From Melieria omissa (taxonomy: Eukaryota > Arthropoda > Insecta > Diptera > Ulidiidae), in NCBI GenBank assembly GCA_963971225.1, contig OZ020267.1, forward strand, positions 110,192,163-110,256,162: DNA of 64,000 nt. Direction: 5' to 3'. Positions within the stretch are counted from its first letter, which is position 1; each line of letters starts with the position of its first letter. Under the pieces are notes generated by a model. That model was not told the DNA's origin. It ran no database searches and worked only from the letters and a program-made list of their open reading frames with translations. The translations under genes were made by a program, and so were the position numbers. Shown one piece after another: positions 1-9,805 of this stretch.

Positions 1-289
1 CTCAGGCCGCTGCTGCTGCCTTTGCTGTTGCAGCTGCTGCTGCCACCGCCGCTGCTGCTGCCCACCGTGCCGCAGCTGCTGCCGCTGCCCTTGATGGGCT
101 TAAATATTGCCGTGGTGGCATAGTACTTCTCCATGGGTGGCGGCGGCACCGAGGGCGGCCTTGGAAAGATGGCGCTCAGCGGCGGCGGCGGTGTGCGGCG
201 CACATTCACATAGCCGCCACCAGCGGCCATTTTTGCGGTGGGCATGTAGTCCTGCATGTGGGGCACGGCGTAACCGCCTTCGGGCACGT
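1..289 (-). CDS. Ddr: Ddr coding exon 11 (partial): Tyr/Pro-rich juxtamembrane, leading to the kinase
   Basis: The exon encodes residues 581-676 plus two bases and is cut by the window edge. It contains Y587 (YAVP, Crk/Abl-type SH2 pattern), Y595 (YMPT), Y607 (YVNV, the Grb2/Drk SH2 consensus YxN), and a proline-rich stretch (614-632, PPPPLSAIFPRPPSVPPPP) that could bind SH3 domains. EKYYATTAI follows, at the place where vertebrate DDRs have HYAEADIVNL just before the kinase. The exon ends in a Ser/Gly-rich low-complexity run. The acceptor is GCGCACAG at 290-291. The kinase domain is expected at lower coordinates, outside the window. Confidence 0.88.
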
Positions 290-799
290 CTGTGCGCAAG
301 AAATATGAGCAGAAAAAATGCATGTTTACAGGTGAGAAAAGTGTGGTTAAGCTGAACAAATGCAGAGGGTTTGTCGTGGGGAAAGCTGTCCGTGCGGGTG
401 TGGGCTGGTAAAAGAGGTCATACTATGTGTTGGCCATAAAACCGATGCAGTGTTGCCACTTCCCCCTTGCTACTTATTTTCATGCGCCCATTAAGCTGCA
501 AACACTTTTCGCTCCCCTCCACCCATTTGGCTTCCGGTGTTGTGCCTTGTTGTTGTGTGGCTTCTTTCTTCTAGTGGTGCAAAAAAAATTATTTTTCTTG
601 CCCATTTACATCACTTTTACGTCTCCCTTTATCCCTTGACGGCGCTAATTTTGCGCTGCTTTACTGCAAGTCATCTGCCATCTTTTTCCACACCGCACCA
701 CACTGGCGGCTTTCGTTCGGTTCGTTTTGTTGCAACTTCTGTTCGGTTTGTTGTTGTATTCATTATGGTTGTTGTTGTATTATAAATTACACCACATAC
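290..799 (-). other. Ddr intron 10 (510 bp)
   Basis: This is a short intron with GTATGT donor and GCGCACAG acceptor. It is GTT-rich in the part at 720-780. No gene, structured RNA or transposon was seen. Confidence 0.8.
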
Positions 800-938
800 C
801 TGTATAGTCCGGCGTCATATTACACTGTAAATCATTTACGGCCGCATAGCCATTCACGCCACTTGTGTACATATTCACATTGAACGGCTCGTGGTAGAGG
901 CTGTTCTTGCCAATGGAGTCATTGTCGTCAACGCTGGC
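800..938 (-). CDS. Ddr: Ddr coding exon 10: cytosolic juxtamembrane with Tyr motifs
   Basis: The exon encodes residues 535-580 plus one base. It holds four tyrosines in possible SH2/PTB contexts: Y549 (YHEP), Y558 (YTSG), Y565 (YAAV) and Y579 (YTDV). DDR receptors recruit adaptor proteins through phosphotyrosines in this cytosolic juxtamembrane region. Which of these are phosphorylated is unknown. The acceptor is TATGCTTTTAG and the donor GTATGT. Confidence 0.9.
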
Positions 939-1369
939 CTAAAAGCATAAAACGAAAAAAATCGATATTTATTCATAAGTCTATAGTAGAAGTGTTATTA
1001 TTACTACTGGGGATGGTGCACTGCGACCTTACGTCTCCAAGTTTACTAAAATTTGCTAGTAATGTTACAAATATTTTAATAATTCTTTGAAGTATTTTCA
1101 TGGATTAGCTTGACCTTGAAAGTCACAAGGACACAACCAAAAAGCTTATCTAAGCTTAGCTAAGGAAAGCTTCTTACCTATCTGATAGTTTCAGATTGCA
1201 TTTAAAGCTTCAGTTCGCACCCTTTTGAAATGTGTAAATAATTTACTTTCGCCTCTTTGTAGCTTCAGCCGAAGTAATTGAAGAATGTACAAATCTTGTG
1301 GCATATGTTTAGAAGCCCATAAAGTCATTCCAAATTACTCCTATTCTTAGGAAGAGGTATTGCTTTGAG

Positions 1370-1508
1370 CAGTGGCGGACACAAGATTTAATGTTGAGGG
1401 CTTTGCGTACTTTGCTTTGCCAACTTTTGAGCTTAATTCCAATCAAAACCATATTTTTCACCAGACATTTTTTTATTTGTGGAGCCTAGACCCCTCTGTG
1501 CGCCACTG
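1370..1508. mobile_element. hAT-like MITE, 139 bp
   Basis: The inverted ends are CAGTGGCGGACACA at the left and, read inward from the right, CAGTGGCGCACAGAGGGG. The flanking octamers GCTTTGAG (1362-1369) and GATTTAAG (1509-1516) agree at 6 of 8 positions, which fits a decayed 8-bp target-site duplication. CAGTGGCG ends with 8-bp duplications are typical of hAT elements. There is no coding capacity. Related copies lie at 12858 and 17651, and a related internal piece lies near 47110. Confidence 0.6.
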
Positions 1509-2029
1509 GATTTAAGCCTTTGATGTCCATTTGACCAAACTTGAAATATCCTTCACTTCCTGGGTGACTCCTGTTACTACTTACTTCACATCTTTTATTA
1601 ATTTAAAATTGTCAAGAAAGTCGAGTTTTTACTGAGTTTAGCCGAATACTGGTTGAACCGTTTCAAGGAGCTCTATAGTACATTTTTTATGAAATTTATT
1701 TTAAACAACAGAACTCAAACCAAGTGTCAACAACCAAAATGAAATGAAACAACCAAAATGTCAACAATCTCAGCTCAAACACTTCAGGTTCCGTTTTGCT
1801 GATAGCCACACTTAAAGATCAGAATCTTTAACATTCGGAGCCAAGTCTTAAGAAGACCAGAAACTTCTTCATCTGCAACTATTTTTACAAAAGTTCAAGC
1901 CTCACAAAATTTCTGACCGTCAGGTATTTTGAGATTCAAATATTATAAATAAATTACTTCATACTTCAACAATGCCTTTTGTGATTCAATTTAGTTCCTT
2001 TCATTGTAATGAATAAATTTTTACATCCG

Positions 2030-3110
2030 ATCAACTTTAAACTAAAGTCTGTTCTTTAGAGTAAATAGCAAAAATATGAAATTTCAAATAAATATTACCG
2101 CATTATTTCCATCTTTTATGACCGATTTTAAGTAATTTTCTAAAGCCGCCTATACAAAAAATTTGTCTCAGTCATCCATGAAGTTTGAATTCTTGTTTAA
2201 GCCTTTTTTTTACAAATAAATAATTTTTTAATGAAAACCAAAGTTTGTTCCTTAGAATATATAGTAAAAATATCAAACTTTTAAAAAATATTATCGGAAT
2301 ATTTCTATCTGTTATGACTGATTTTTAGAGATTTTTCAAAGCCGCAGAAGCCCAAAAAATCTTTCAACAGTCGTTTGATTACTTTTTTAACCCTAAAATA
2401 CTAAACTTTTCAAAGAATTTTTTTATAATAATAGTTAAATTATCAGAGACTAAAAAAATATTACCACATTATTTCTATCTTTTATGCTGGCTAAATAAAA
2501 TATCTTTGCTTAGTCGAGCATACGATTTGGGCACTTTAAGTATTTAGGCCTTTTATTGCAAATAATTAATTTGCCACGAATTTTGGTTTATGTCTGACTG
2601 TCATTAAACCAATTTTTGTTCTTTTGAGTATATAGTAAAAATATCAAAATTTCAAAAAATTAGATCGGATTATTTCGAATCGACCATGGGGTTTGAGTAA
2701 TTTGTTAGGCCTTTTGTTGCAAATAATTATTTTTTCTAAGAATTTTTTTGCTTCTGATCGTCCTTAAACTAAAGTTGGGTTTTTCGATATTTTTATATAG
2801 TAAAAATAATAAACTTTAAAAAAAATTTTCCGATTAAATAATCGGATCTGCTCTTACCGTTTTTATAGATTTTTCAAAGCCGCCTATTCAAAGAAATATT
2901 TGCTTTGCCATAGGGTTAGAGTACTTTTTTAAACATTTTATAGCAAATAATTACTTTTTCAAAAAAGTATTTTTGCATTTGATCACTTTTAAACTAAAAT
3001 GTGATCTTTAAGATCAAAAATGCAAATATCAAACTTTCACAAATTATTATAAGATTACCAAATACACCAAAACAAATCTTTGCTTAGCCGAATATAAGGT
3101 TCAAGTTCCT
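2030..3110. repeat. Degenerate tandem array, unit about 150-230 bp, 5-6 copies
   Basis: A recurring block starts with TTTAAACTAAAGT, then a TTCTTTAGAGTATATAG-like stretch, AAAAATATCAAA, an ATTATTTC/TATCTTTTATGAC part, and TCTAAAGCCGCC. Copies begin near 2035, 2230, 2425, 2605, 2765 and 2985. The copies are strongly diverged, so the array is old. Confidence 0.7.
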
Positions 3111-3231
3111 TTTTAGACCACATATCACCTCTGGCATATTTAAAATTTCACTCTAAGGCACCACACGACCCACAAACACACCCACAATCTCTACTTTGAA
3201 TTAGAATCCCTTCTATTTTTCATCTACTCAC

Positions 3232-3464
3232 CTTAATGCCTCCACCATTCGGTCGATGCTTGTCCGCATGGCCGCCTAGTGTGTTCGGATTGAAACTGTA
3301 CTGAAAGGCGTCCAGTACGTTGCTGCCGCGCGCCCGTTTCGTGCGCGACACAATGAACAGAATGACGGCCACCAGCAGAATAATGATGCCGGTCAGCACC
3401 ACAATAACAACGCCAATGGAAAATTTCTCCGATGGTTCCTGATCGATGGGTTTCGGTGCAATTA
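3232..3464 (-). CDS. Ddr: Ddr coding exon 9: transmembrane helix
   Basis: The exon encodes residues 457-534. After a Pro/acidic stalk (APKPIDQEPSEK) comes a single hydrophobic helix (about 473-495, IGVVIVVLTG then IIILLVAVILFIV) with a basic stop-transfer signal RTKRARGS. A cytosolic segment follows (AFQYSFNP; HADKHRPNGGG). The helix contains glycine (positions 474 and 482) and leucine residues; DDR helices are known to self-associate through a leucine-zipper-type contact, so dimer formation is plausible. The acceptor is TTGATTGCAG and the donor GTGAGT. Confidence 0.92.
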
Positions 3465-3695
3465 CTGCAATCAAATAATAATAGTAAAATTTCATATAAA
3501 ATTTCTACAAAATTGTTGAAACGTCAACCGTCAAAAGCAGCCGTTCGTATTTTTAACAAAAATACTCGAGTTAAATTAAAAATAAATATTTAAAAGGAAA
3601 ATAATGTGCACCAATTAGCGGTGCTGCTGCTTTCCTTCCAATGCTGGCAAATTGTTATTGTTAGTTGTTGTTGTTGTAGTACGTTTGTCACTTAC
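3465..3695 (-). other. Ddr intron 8 (231 bp)
   Basis: A short intron between the linker exon and the transmembrane exon, with GTAAGT donor and TTGATTGCAG acceptor. It contains a GTT run (3652-3680). Nothing else was seen. Confidence 0.8.
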
Positions 3696-3863
3696 ATTGC
3701 GGCCCATTGTTGTAGCCACGGTCGCCGATGCCGTTGTTGTAGCCCATGTTGCCGTTCGCATTGCCATGATGATAGTCGTTGCTCTGCAGCGGATATTCGC
3801 GCGTGTCCTGTGGCATTGTGGCGCGCAGCTCCTGTTCATCTGTGAAATTTCCCACGGCCGGCA
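3696..3863 (-). CDS. Ddr: Ddr coding exon 8: Asn/Gly-rich extracellular juxtamembrane
   Basis: The exon encodes residues 401-456 plus one base. It contains one sequon (N406-F-T), an acidic patch (TDEQEL) and a low-complexity stretch with two GYNNG motifs (residues 441-445 and 450-454). This is the linker between the DS-like domain and the membrane, the region that is least conserved and sometimes cleaved in DDR receptors. The acceptor is CTTTGGCAACAG and the donor GTAAGTG. The exon length is divisible by three, so skipping it would keep frame and shorten the linker. No isoform evidence is available here. Confidence 0.85.
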
Positions 3864-4289
3864 CTGTTGCCAAAGAGAAAAGCAATAAGTACATTTGTAT
3901 TTTGTTTGTGCATAGTTGGGCTGAGTAAAGGGCGACCGAGTGCATTAATTGTTTCAAGTGTGCTGCCACCAATTCGAAATTAGCCGCGCAAATAACTACA
4001 TTTAAATTGTTTTTATTATACACAACTGAGCGCTTTTGGTCACAGATCATTGTCAATTTTGTACTAACAACCAGTTGCAATAGTACACAAAAAAAAAAAA
4101 AATAGAAGACAAATAACAATAATCATTAATTAATATTGGTGCTATTTTGCACTTAGAGTTAGTTTGGATAAATATATGCTGGCCGCAATTGCAATAGTGG
4201 TATTCATTATATGCGGCCCAATCATAATAAGAATAGGATAACAAATTAATGAATGAAATGGAATTTCTAAAACTTAGAAATGCACTGAG

Positions 4290-5760
4290 ATTAGCTTACA
4301 AAAACCTATAAAACCAGAAGCCCTACATCTGAGTAAAGTTCTAAAAAAACCAAATAGAAAACTCATTCAAATACCCTCAAACCTCACTCAAACCTACTCT
4401 AACGTTTTGAAATAACAAAAAATCAGTAAACAAATAGTTTGCATCTGTTATCTTCCCAAAGATATATGCAACGCTCTGTCTGCATAGAAACTCCACTCAA
4501 ATACTCCAAACCCACTCAAACGTCTTGGCATACAAACAGATCAGTTTGTAGCGACCAATTTTGTATACATTTGTCAGACTAATGTTAAGAGTGATCACAG
4601 AGATCAATGGAACCAAAAATGTTTTTACCTCCCAAGTGGTCCAAACAATCCTGTATCTGCTTATAAAATCTACTCAAATGTTCAAAATTCGCTCAAATGT
4701 CTTGTAATATCAAAAGATCATGGTTTGGTAGCCAATTTTGTTGTTGTTGAGTATAAATTTGGCAGACCAGTCATTCATTATCATCATTAAATCATTGCAA
4801 ATCACTTTCGATAAGCTCTGAAATGGTCAACACAACCTTTTATTTGCCTAAAAAATTCACTGAAATGCTCAAAATTCACTCAATTGTCTTGGAATATCAA
4901 AACATCATTTCGTGGTGAACAATTTATTTGCTGTTAAGTATAAATTTGCCTGACCAGTGTTCAGATTGATCAGAAAATGATTTGAAATCACTGTTTATTA
5001 GCTCTGAAATAGTCCACACAACCTTTTATTTTCCTAAAAAATTCACTAAAATGATCAAAATCCACTCAAATATCTTGGAAAATAAAAAGTTCATTTCGTG
5101 GTAACAAATTTTGTTGTTGTTGGCTATATATTTGTCAGACCAATGTTCAGATTGATAGAAAAGACATTGAAAAACATTTTGTTTACCTTCAAAATGGTCC
5201 ATGCAACCCTGTATCTGCCTATAAAATCTACGAAAACGCTCAAAATCTCTCTGGTGAATAATTTTGTTGTTGTTTGTTATGTATTTGACGGACTACTGTT
5301 CACAATGCTAACAAAATCATTACAAAACAATCTTTTTATTTTATTTTTATTTTAATGGTCAGTAAACAATTTGTTTGGCTAGGAAATTCACTAAGAATCT
5401 CAAAAGCCGCACAAATGTCCTGACATGTAAAAAGATCACTTCATGGTTACTAATTTTGTTGTTGTTGTGTATAAATTTGCCAGATCAGTGCTCAAAGTGA
5501 TTCAAAAAAATTAAATATAATTTTTATTCACCTCCGAAAAGGTCAGTGCAACCCTTTGTCTGCCTAAAAATTTTAGGCAGATCGTGGTGATCAATTTTGT
5601 TGTAATTAACCATATATTTGCTAGACCAGTGTTTAGAATGATTAGTATATCATTGCAACCCTGCGTCTAACCAAAATACGCTCAGAATCCATTTAAGTGC
5701 TTAACTTTAACTTAAAAAAACAACAAATAACTCTATTGTTTACTATAAATCTCCCAGGAC
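4290..5760. repeat. Degenerate tandem array, unit about 140-190 bp, about 8 copies
   Basis: Each copy carries TTTTGTTGTTGTTG, then ATAAATTTGCCAGACCAGTG, then AATGGTCCACACAACC, CTGCCTAAAAAATTCACT and CTCAAATGTCTTGGAATAT. The TTTGTTGTTG landmark recurs near 4559, 4736, 4922, 5108, 5263, 5454, 5595 and (weakly) 5731. The spacing is uneven because of insertions and deletions. Confidence 0.8.
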
Positions 5761-7910
5761 AATGTCCCAGATTGGGAACACCGCCAATACTATTCCTGCA
5801 ACTGCGCAATATTATTGCGCCATAATTATTAGTTTCATACAATAACTTAAAAAACAACCCAACAGCTAACCGTAACATCATTTCTGTTCCCCTCTTCAAC
5901 TATTCTGTCTGCCATAGCGAATCACTTTGGCTACACTGTCGGTGGTTTTTTGCCGATGTTCTTCATTCCTGTAAATTTGTATGAGGTTCTTTTGCCGTTT
6001 TGTTTAAAAATGCCAACACATCGTATGGGGTTCGATGCCTTGTGGCATGTTTCCTGGAAAATCTTTGCATTTCATGTTCAACGTTAAAGCGTTACGCACT
6101 CCATATGTCAGTTGTTGGTTGTCAGCGGTTCGGACAGCCCAGTCAGACGCATCGACATACCTACAATAATTTCCTGTTTATAATAAAACAATGTGTCAGT
6201 TTGTATTTTTGTTTTGTTGTTGAGGAAGAGTCGAATGTGAAACTGCTGCTGCTGCAGTTGGCATAATTTTGAGAACCCTTGCACGCACAAAAACTGACAC
6301 GAACGAGAACTGTGTATGCGACAAATATAGAAAAGATTCGTTTATATCAAATTTCGCTTCTTATTATAATTTTTTTCTTTAGTCAGTGCAGAATTTCGAA
6401 ATTCAAGAATGAACTTAAACATTTTTCTACAAAACTAAACCAAGCAAGCATATGAAATTTACCAATAACAAACACTGTTCAACTGTCAGTTGCACTGACG
6501 ACGCCGCGTTGCGCGTGTAAGCAGTTGCAAAGCGCTGATCGCAATCTTCATTCAGTTGCGTGCGTCTGGCAACCGGATGCGGCTATTATTTACATCTCAA
6601 ATGAAAGTGACCGTCAAAAAGTGCTTAAAAACCACTCACGCTCGTTTAGGCATTGGCCCAACAACAACAACAACAAGAGCAACACTAATGGCCATAACAA
6701 TGCCGAATCGTTAATTTAATGCCAGTGTCAGCGACGCTGACTTGCCATTTAACTATTAGTTATCTGACAGCTGCGAAGACCCGCCCGTCGGCCGGCACAA
6801 TGAGCGCACACTTTTCTTTGATCCGTTTGTGCTTTTGCGCACTTTTAGGCAAAGGTTCATCTTTCTCTATTTGTCACAAAATTTTCAGCCCAGCGACCCC
6901 ACTCGCACCACCCACTCACGCCCCATCATCCACGCCGACAACGATACGACAAAGGCAGGTAAAGGCGAAGGCGCAGACGAAGACAAAGCGAAGACAGTCG
7001 GCGTATGTTTCGACGCTGCTTTAGTGCCCCGGCAATTTTTCAAGCCCTCTATTTTCCCAGTATTTCTGGCTGCTGAATTTTTGTAAACAAAGGACATCAT
7101 TGACAAAGGCCATAAACAGGAAAACAAAGAAAAACAAAACATAAAGAAACGCGCTGCCTGTGTTGCCGCCACCTTCTGTCGCTGCAGCTACGCCCGAACA
7201 AACCGCAAACACGCGCACGCAGCGCAAACGTAAACGGCGTAATTATGATTTTTGATGCCTACGCGCTGATATGATTTCCGCCTTTGTGCTGTCGCTGTGC
7301 ACCGCATCTGGCCGCCCTGTCCATGTCAGACAGACAGACATGGACCGCCTGACAGCACTGCGCACGCTTCGACGCACGCTTTTGTGCCGCACTCGCTCGA
7401 CGTGACGCGCTGTCGTCCATTTTCATTTTTATGCTCCTTTGTTGTGGCGCGTTATCGCTCTGTGCGTATCGCGCCGTGTGTTTGCCTCTCTCGTTCTTCA
7501 TAAAACGTTTAAAATAATTAAAATGTTTCGTGCCACATTTAACTCATTCAATAGAGAACGAGCGCAGCAGTCACCACAGCATCGCTGCAATTCGTCCTTT
7601 TTGCCTCCCGCCCAACAACAAAAACTGCTTTGACAATTTATTGTGTTTGTTGTTGGTGTTCTGTGTTAATTCACATTGTGCCAACTTTCAACGCATTGTG
7701 CACGTACTGGCCGCTGTTTTATTTTTTTGCCCCATTATTCTTTACTTGCCTAACTGCTAATTTGCTTTGGTGTTTGTTGTTATTCAAGAAATTTGTTGCC
7801 GCTATTAGCAATGCCGCAGCGTGTAAGCCATTAAATCGTACGGACACAATTGTTATAAAAGATTGAAGTTATGCAATTTTGTGCCATTTAGTCTATGTTT
7901 TGTGCAGTAT

Positions 7911-7928
7911 GTGTGTGTGTGTGTGTGT
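7911..7928. repeat. (TG)9 microsatellite
   Basis: Uninterrupted GT dinucleotides at the left edge of the satellite-like array. Confidence 0.9.
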
Positions 7929-9451
7929 CCACGTTGCTACAGTCCTTCTATAATTTTTTCCCCAACAGACCATTGATAGCCAGAGTTGTGATTAAGATCC
8001 AAATCATACAATTTTGTGTCTCTAGTCTTTTTTGTTCAACCTTCAGCTGTTGTAACACTGAATCAGTTTCTTTCATATCTTTGCTCCACAGCTCATTGAA
8101 AAAGAAGATCCAAGCCATACAATTTTTTATTCTATCCTCTTTGCCCAACAGGACTTTGAACTGGATAGCCAGAGTTTTGGTAAAAGATCCAAGTCATACA
8201 ATTTGTGTCAGCCAGACTTGTGGTGGAAGATCCAATTTATTCAAGTTTGTATCTGTAGTCTGTATTTGATTCAGTCTTCAGCTGATGTATCACTCAGTTC
8301 CAGAATCAGTTTCTTCTATAGAAGAAGATCCAAGCCATACAAAATGTTGACCAGAGTTGTGGTGGAATATCCAAATCATACAATTTGATGTCGTCTAGTT
8401 TTTGTATTGTTCAGTCTTCAGCTGTTGTTGTTGAATCAGTTTCTTCTATATCTTTGCTCCACAGCTCATTGAAGTAGAAGATCTAAGTCATTTAATTTGT
8501 TGCTCCATCCTCTTTGTCCAACAGGACATTGAATTGGACAGCCAGAGTTGTGGTAGAAGGTCCAAGTCATACAATTTGTGTCAGCCAGACTTGTGATGGA
8601 AGATCCAAGTCATAGATTTTTGTGCCTGCAGTCTTTATTTGATTCAGTCTTCAGCTGATGTACAACTTAGTTCCAGAATCAGTTTCTTCTATATCTTTAC
8701 TTCACAGCCAATTAAAGAAGAAGATCCAAGCCATACAAAATGTTGACCAGAGTTGTGGTGGAAGATCCAAATCATACAATTTGTCATCTAAGTATTTAGT
8801 CTTTATTTCGTTCAGTCTTCAGCTGTTGTAGCACTGAATCAGTTTCTTCTATATCTTTGCTCCACCGCCCGTTGAAGAAAAAGATCTAAGTCATACTATT
8901 TTTTGATCCATCCTGCTTGAATTGGACGGTCAGAGTCTATAGTCTTTGTTTTCTTCAGTTTTCAGTTGTTGTAACACTGAATCAGCTTCTTCTATATCTT
9001 TGCTCCACAGATCATTGAATAAGAAGATCCAAGCCATACAAAATGTTGGCCAGAGTTGTGGTGGAAGATCTTAGTCATACATTTTTGTGTCGTCTAGTCT
9101 TTGTTTCGTTCTGCCTTCAGCTATTGTAACACTGAATCAGTTTCTTCTATATCGTTGCTCCACCGCCCGTTGAAGAAAAAGATCGAAGTCATACAATTTG
9201 TTGATCCATCCCCTTTGCCCAACAGACCTTCAATGGTATGACAGACCAATGGTCAATGGACAGACAGAGTTGTGATATGAGATCCAAATCATGCAATTTT
9301 ATATCTCTAGATTCAGTAGCACTGAGTCACTTTCTTCTATATCTTTGCTCCACAGATCATTGAAGAAGAAGATCCAAGCTAAATAAAATGTTGGCCAAAG
9401 TTGTGGTGGAAGATCTTAGTCATAAATTTTTGTGTCCTCTAGTCTTTGTTT

Positions 9452-9805
9452 TTAGTCTTTGTTGTTTGAGCAGCTGCCGTGGCTCAGTTGGTTAGTGTGC
9501 GGTCCAAGCGAGTCGCATGCAGAGCGACGCTAGTTCGAATTCTGCATGTAGTAACACCTAAAAAAAATAACGGGAAACTCGTTTTCTCTTTCGGTGGCTG
9601 TCCTCTCAGCTGGAAATGGCAAACCTCTGAGATTAAAAATTGCCTATGAAAAAAAGCTCCCGACCTGCCGTTCGGAACCGGCATAAAACTGTAGGTCCCT
9701 TCCACCCGCGTACAAAATTCACACGCACAACACGGGTGGTTGCGGGAAGCTAGGCCTTAGTCTCGCGTAAGCGGGCTGTCGTGCCAATCAATTATTATTA
9801 AAAAT
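9452..9805 (+). mobile_element. tRNA-derived SINE with 12-bp target-site duplication
   Basis: The head carries RNA polymerase III promoter boxes: box A TGGCTCAGTTGG (9480-9491) and box B AGTTCGAATTC (9532-9542), about 40 bp apart, as in tRNA genes and SINEs. The body contains GGCAAACCTCTGAG, CTGCCGTTCGGAACCGGC and ACTGTAGGTCCCTTCCACC, and the tail is ATTATTATTAAAAATT. It is flanked by TAGTCTTTGTTT on both sides (9440-9451 and 9806-9817), and the neighbouring satellite copies show the empty site (AGTCTTTGTTTCGTT). The direct repeat and empty site show insertion by target-primed retrotransposition. The body resembles a tephritid SINE from memory. No cloverleaf with matching stems forms, so this is not a tRNA gene. 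Confidence 0.85.

Larger units (their letters stand above)
939..3231 (-). other. Ddr intron 9 (2.3 kb)
   Basis: The intron is AT-rich. It contains a hAT-like MITE (1370-1508) and a degenerate tandem array (about 2030-3110). No coding potential was seen: stops are frequent in all frames. Confidence 0.8.

Noticed and set aside
9471..9550. Possible tRNA gene
   Set aside because: A and B boxes are present, but acceptor, anticodon and T stems do not pair; the sequence continues into a SINE body with a target duplication.
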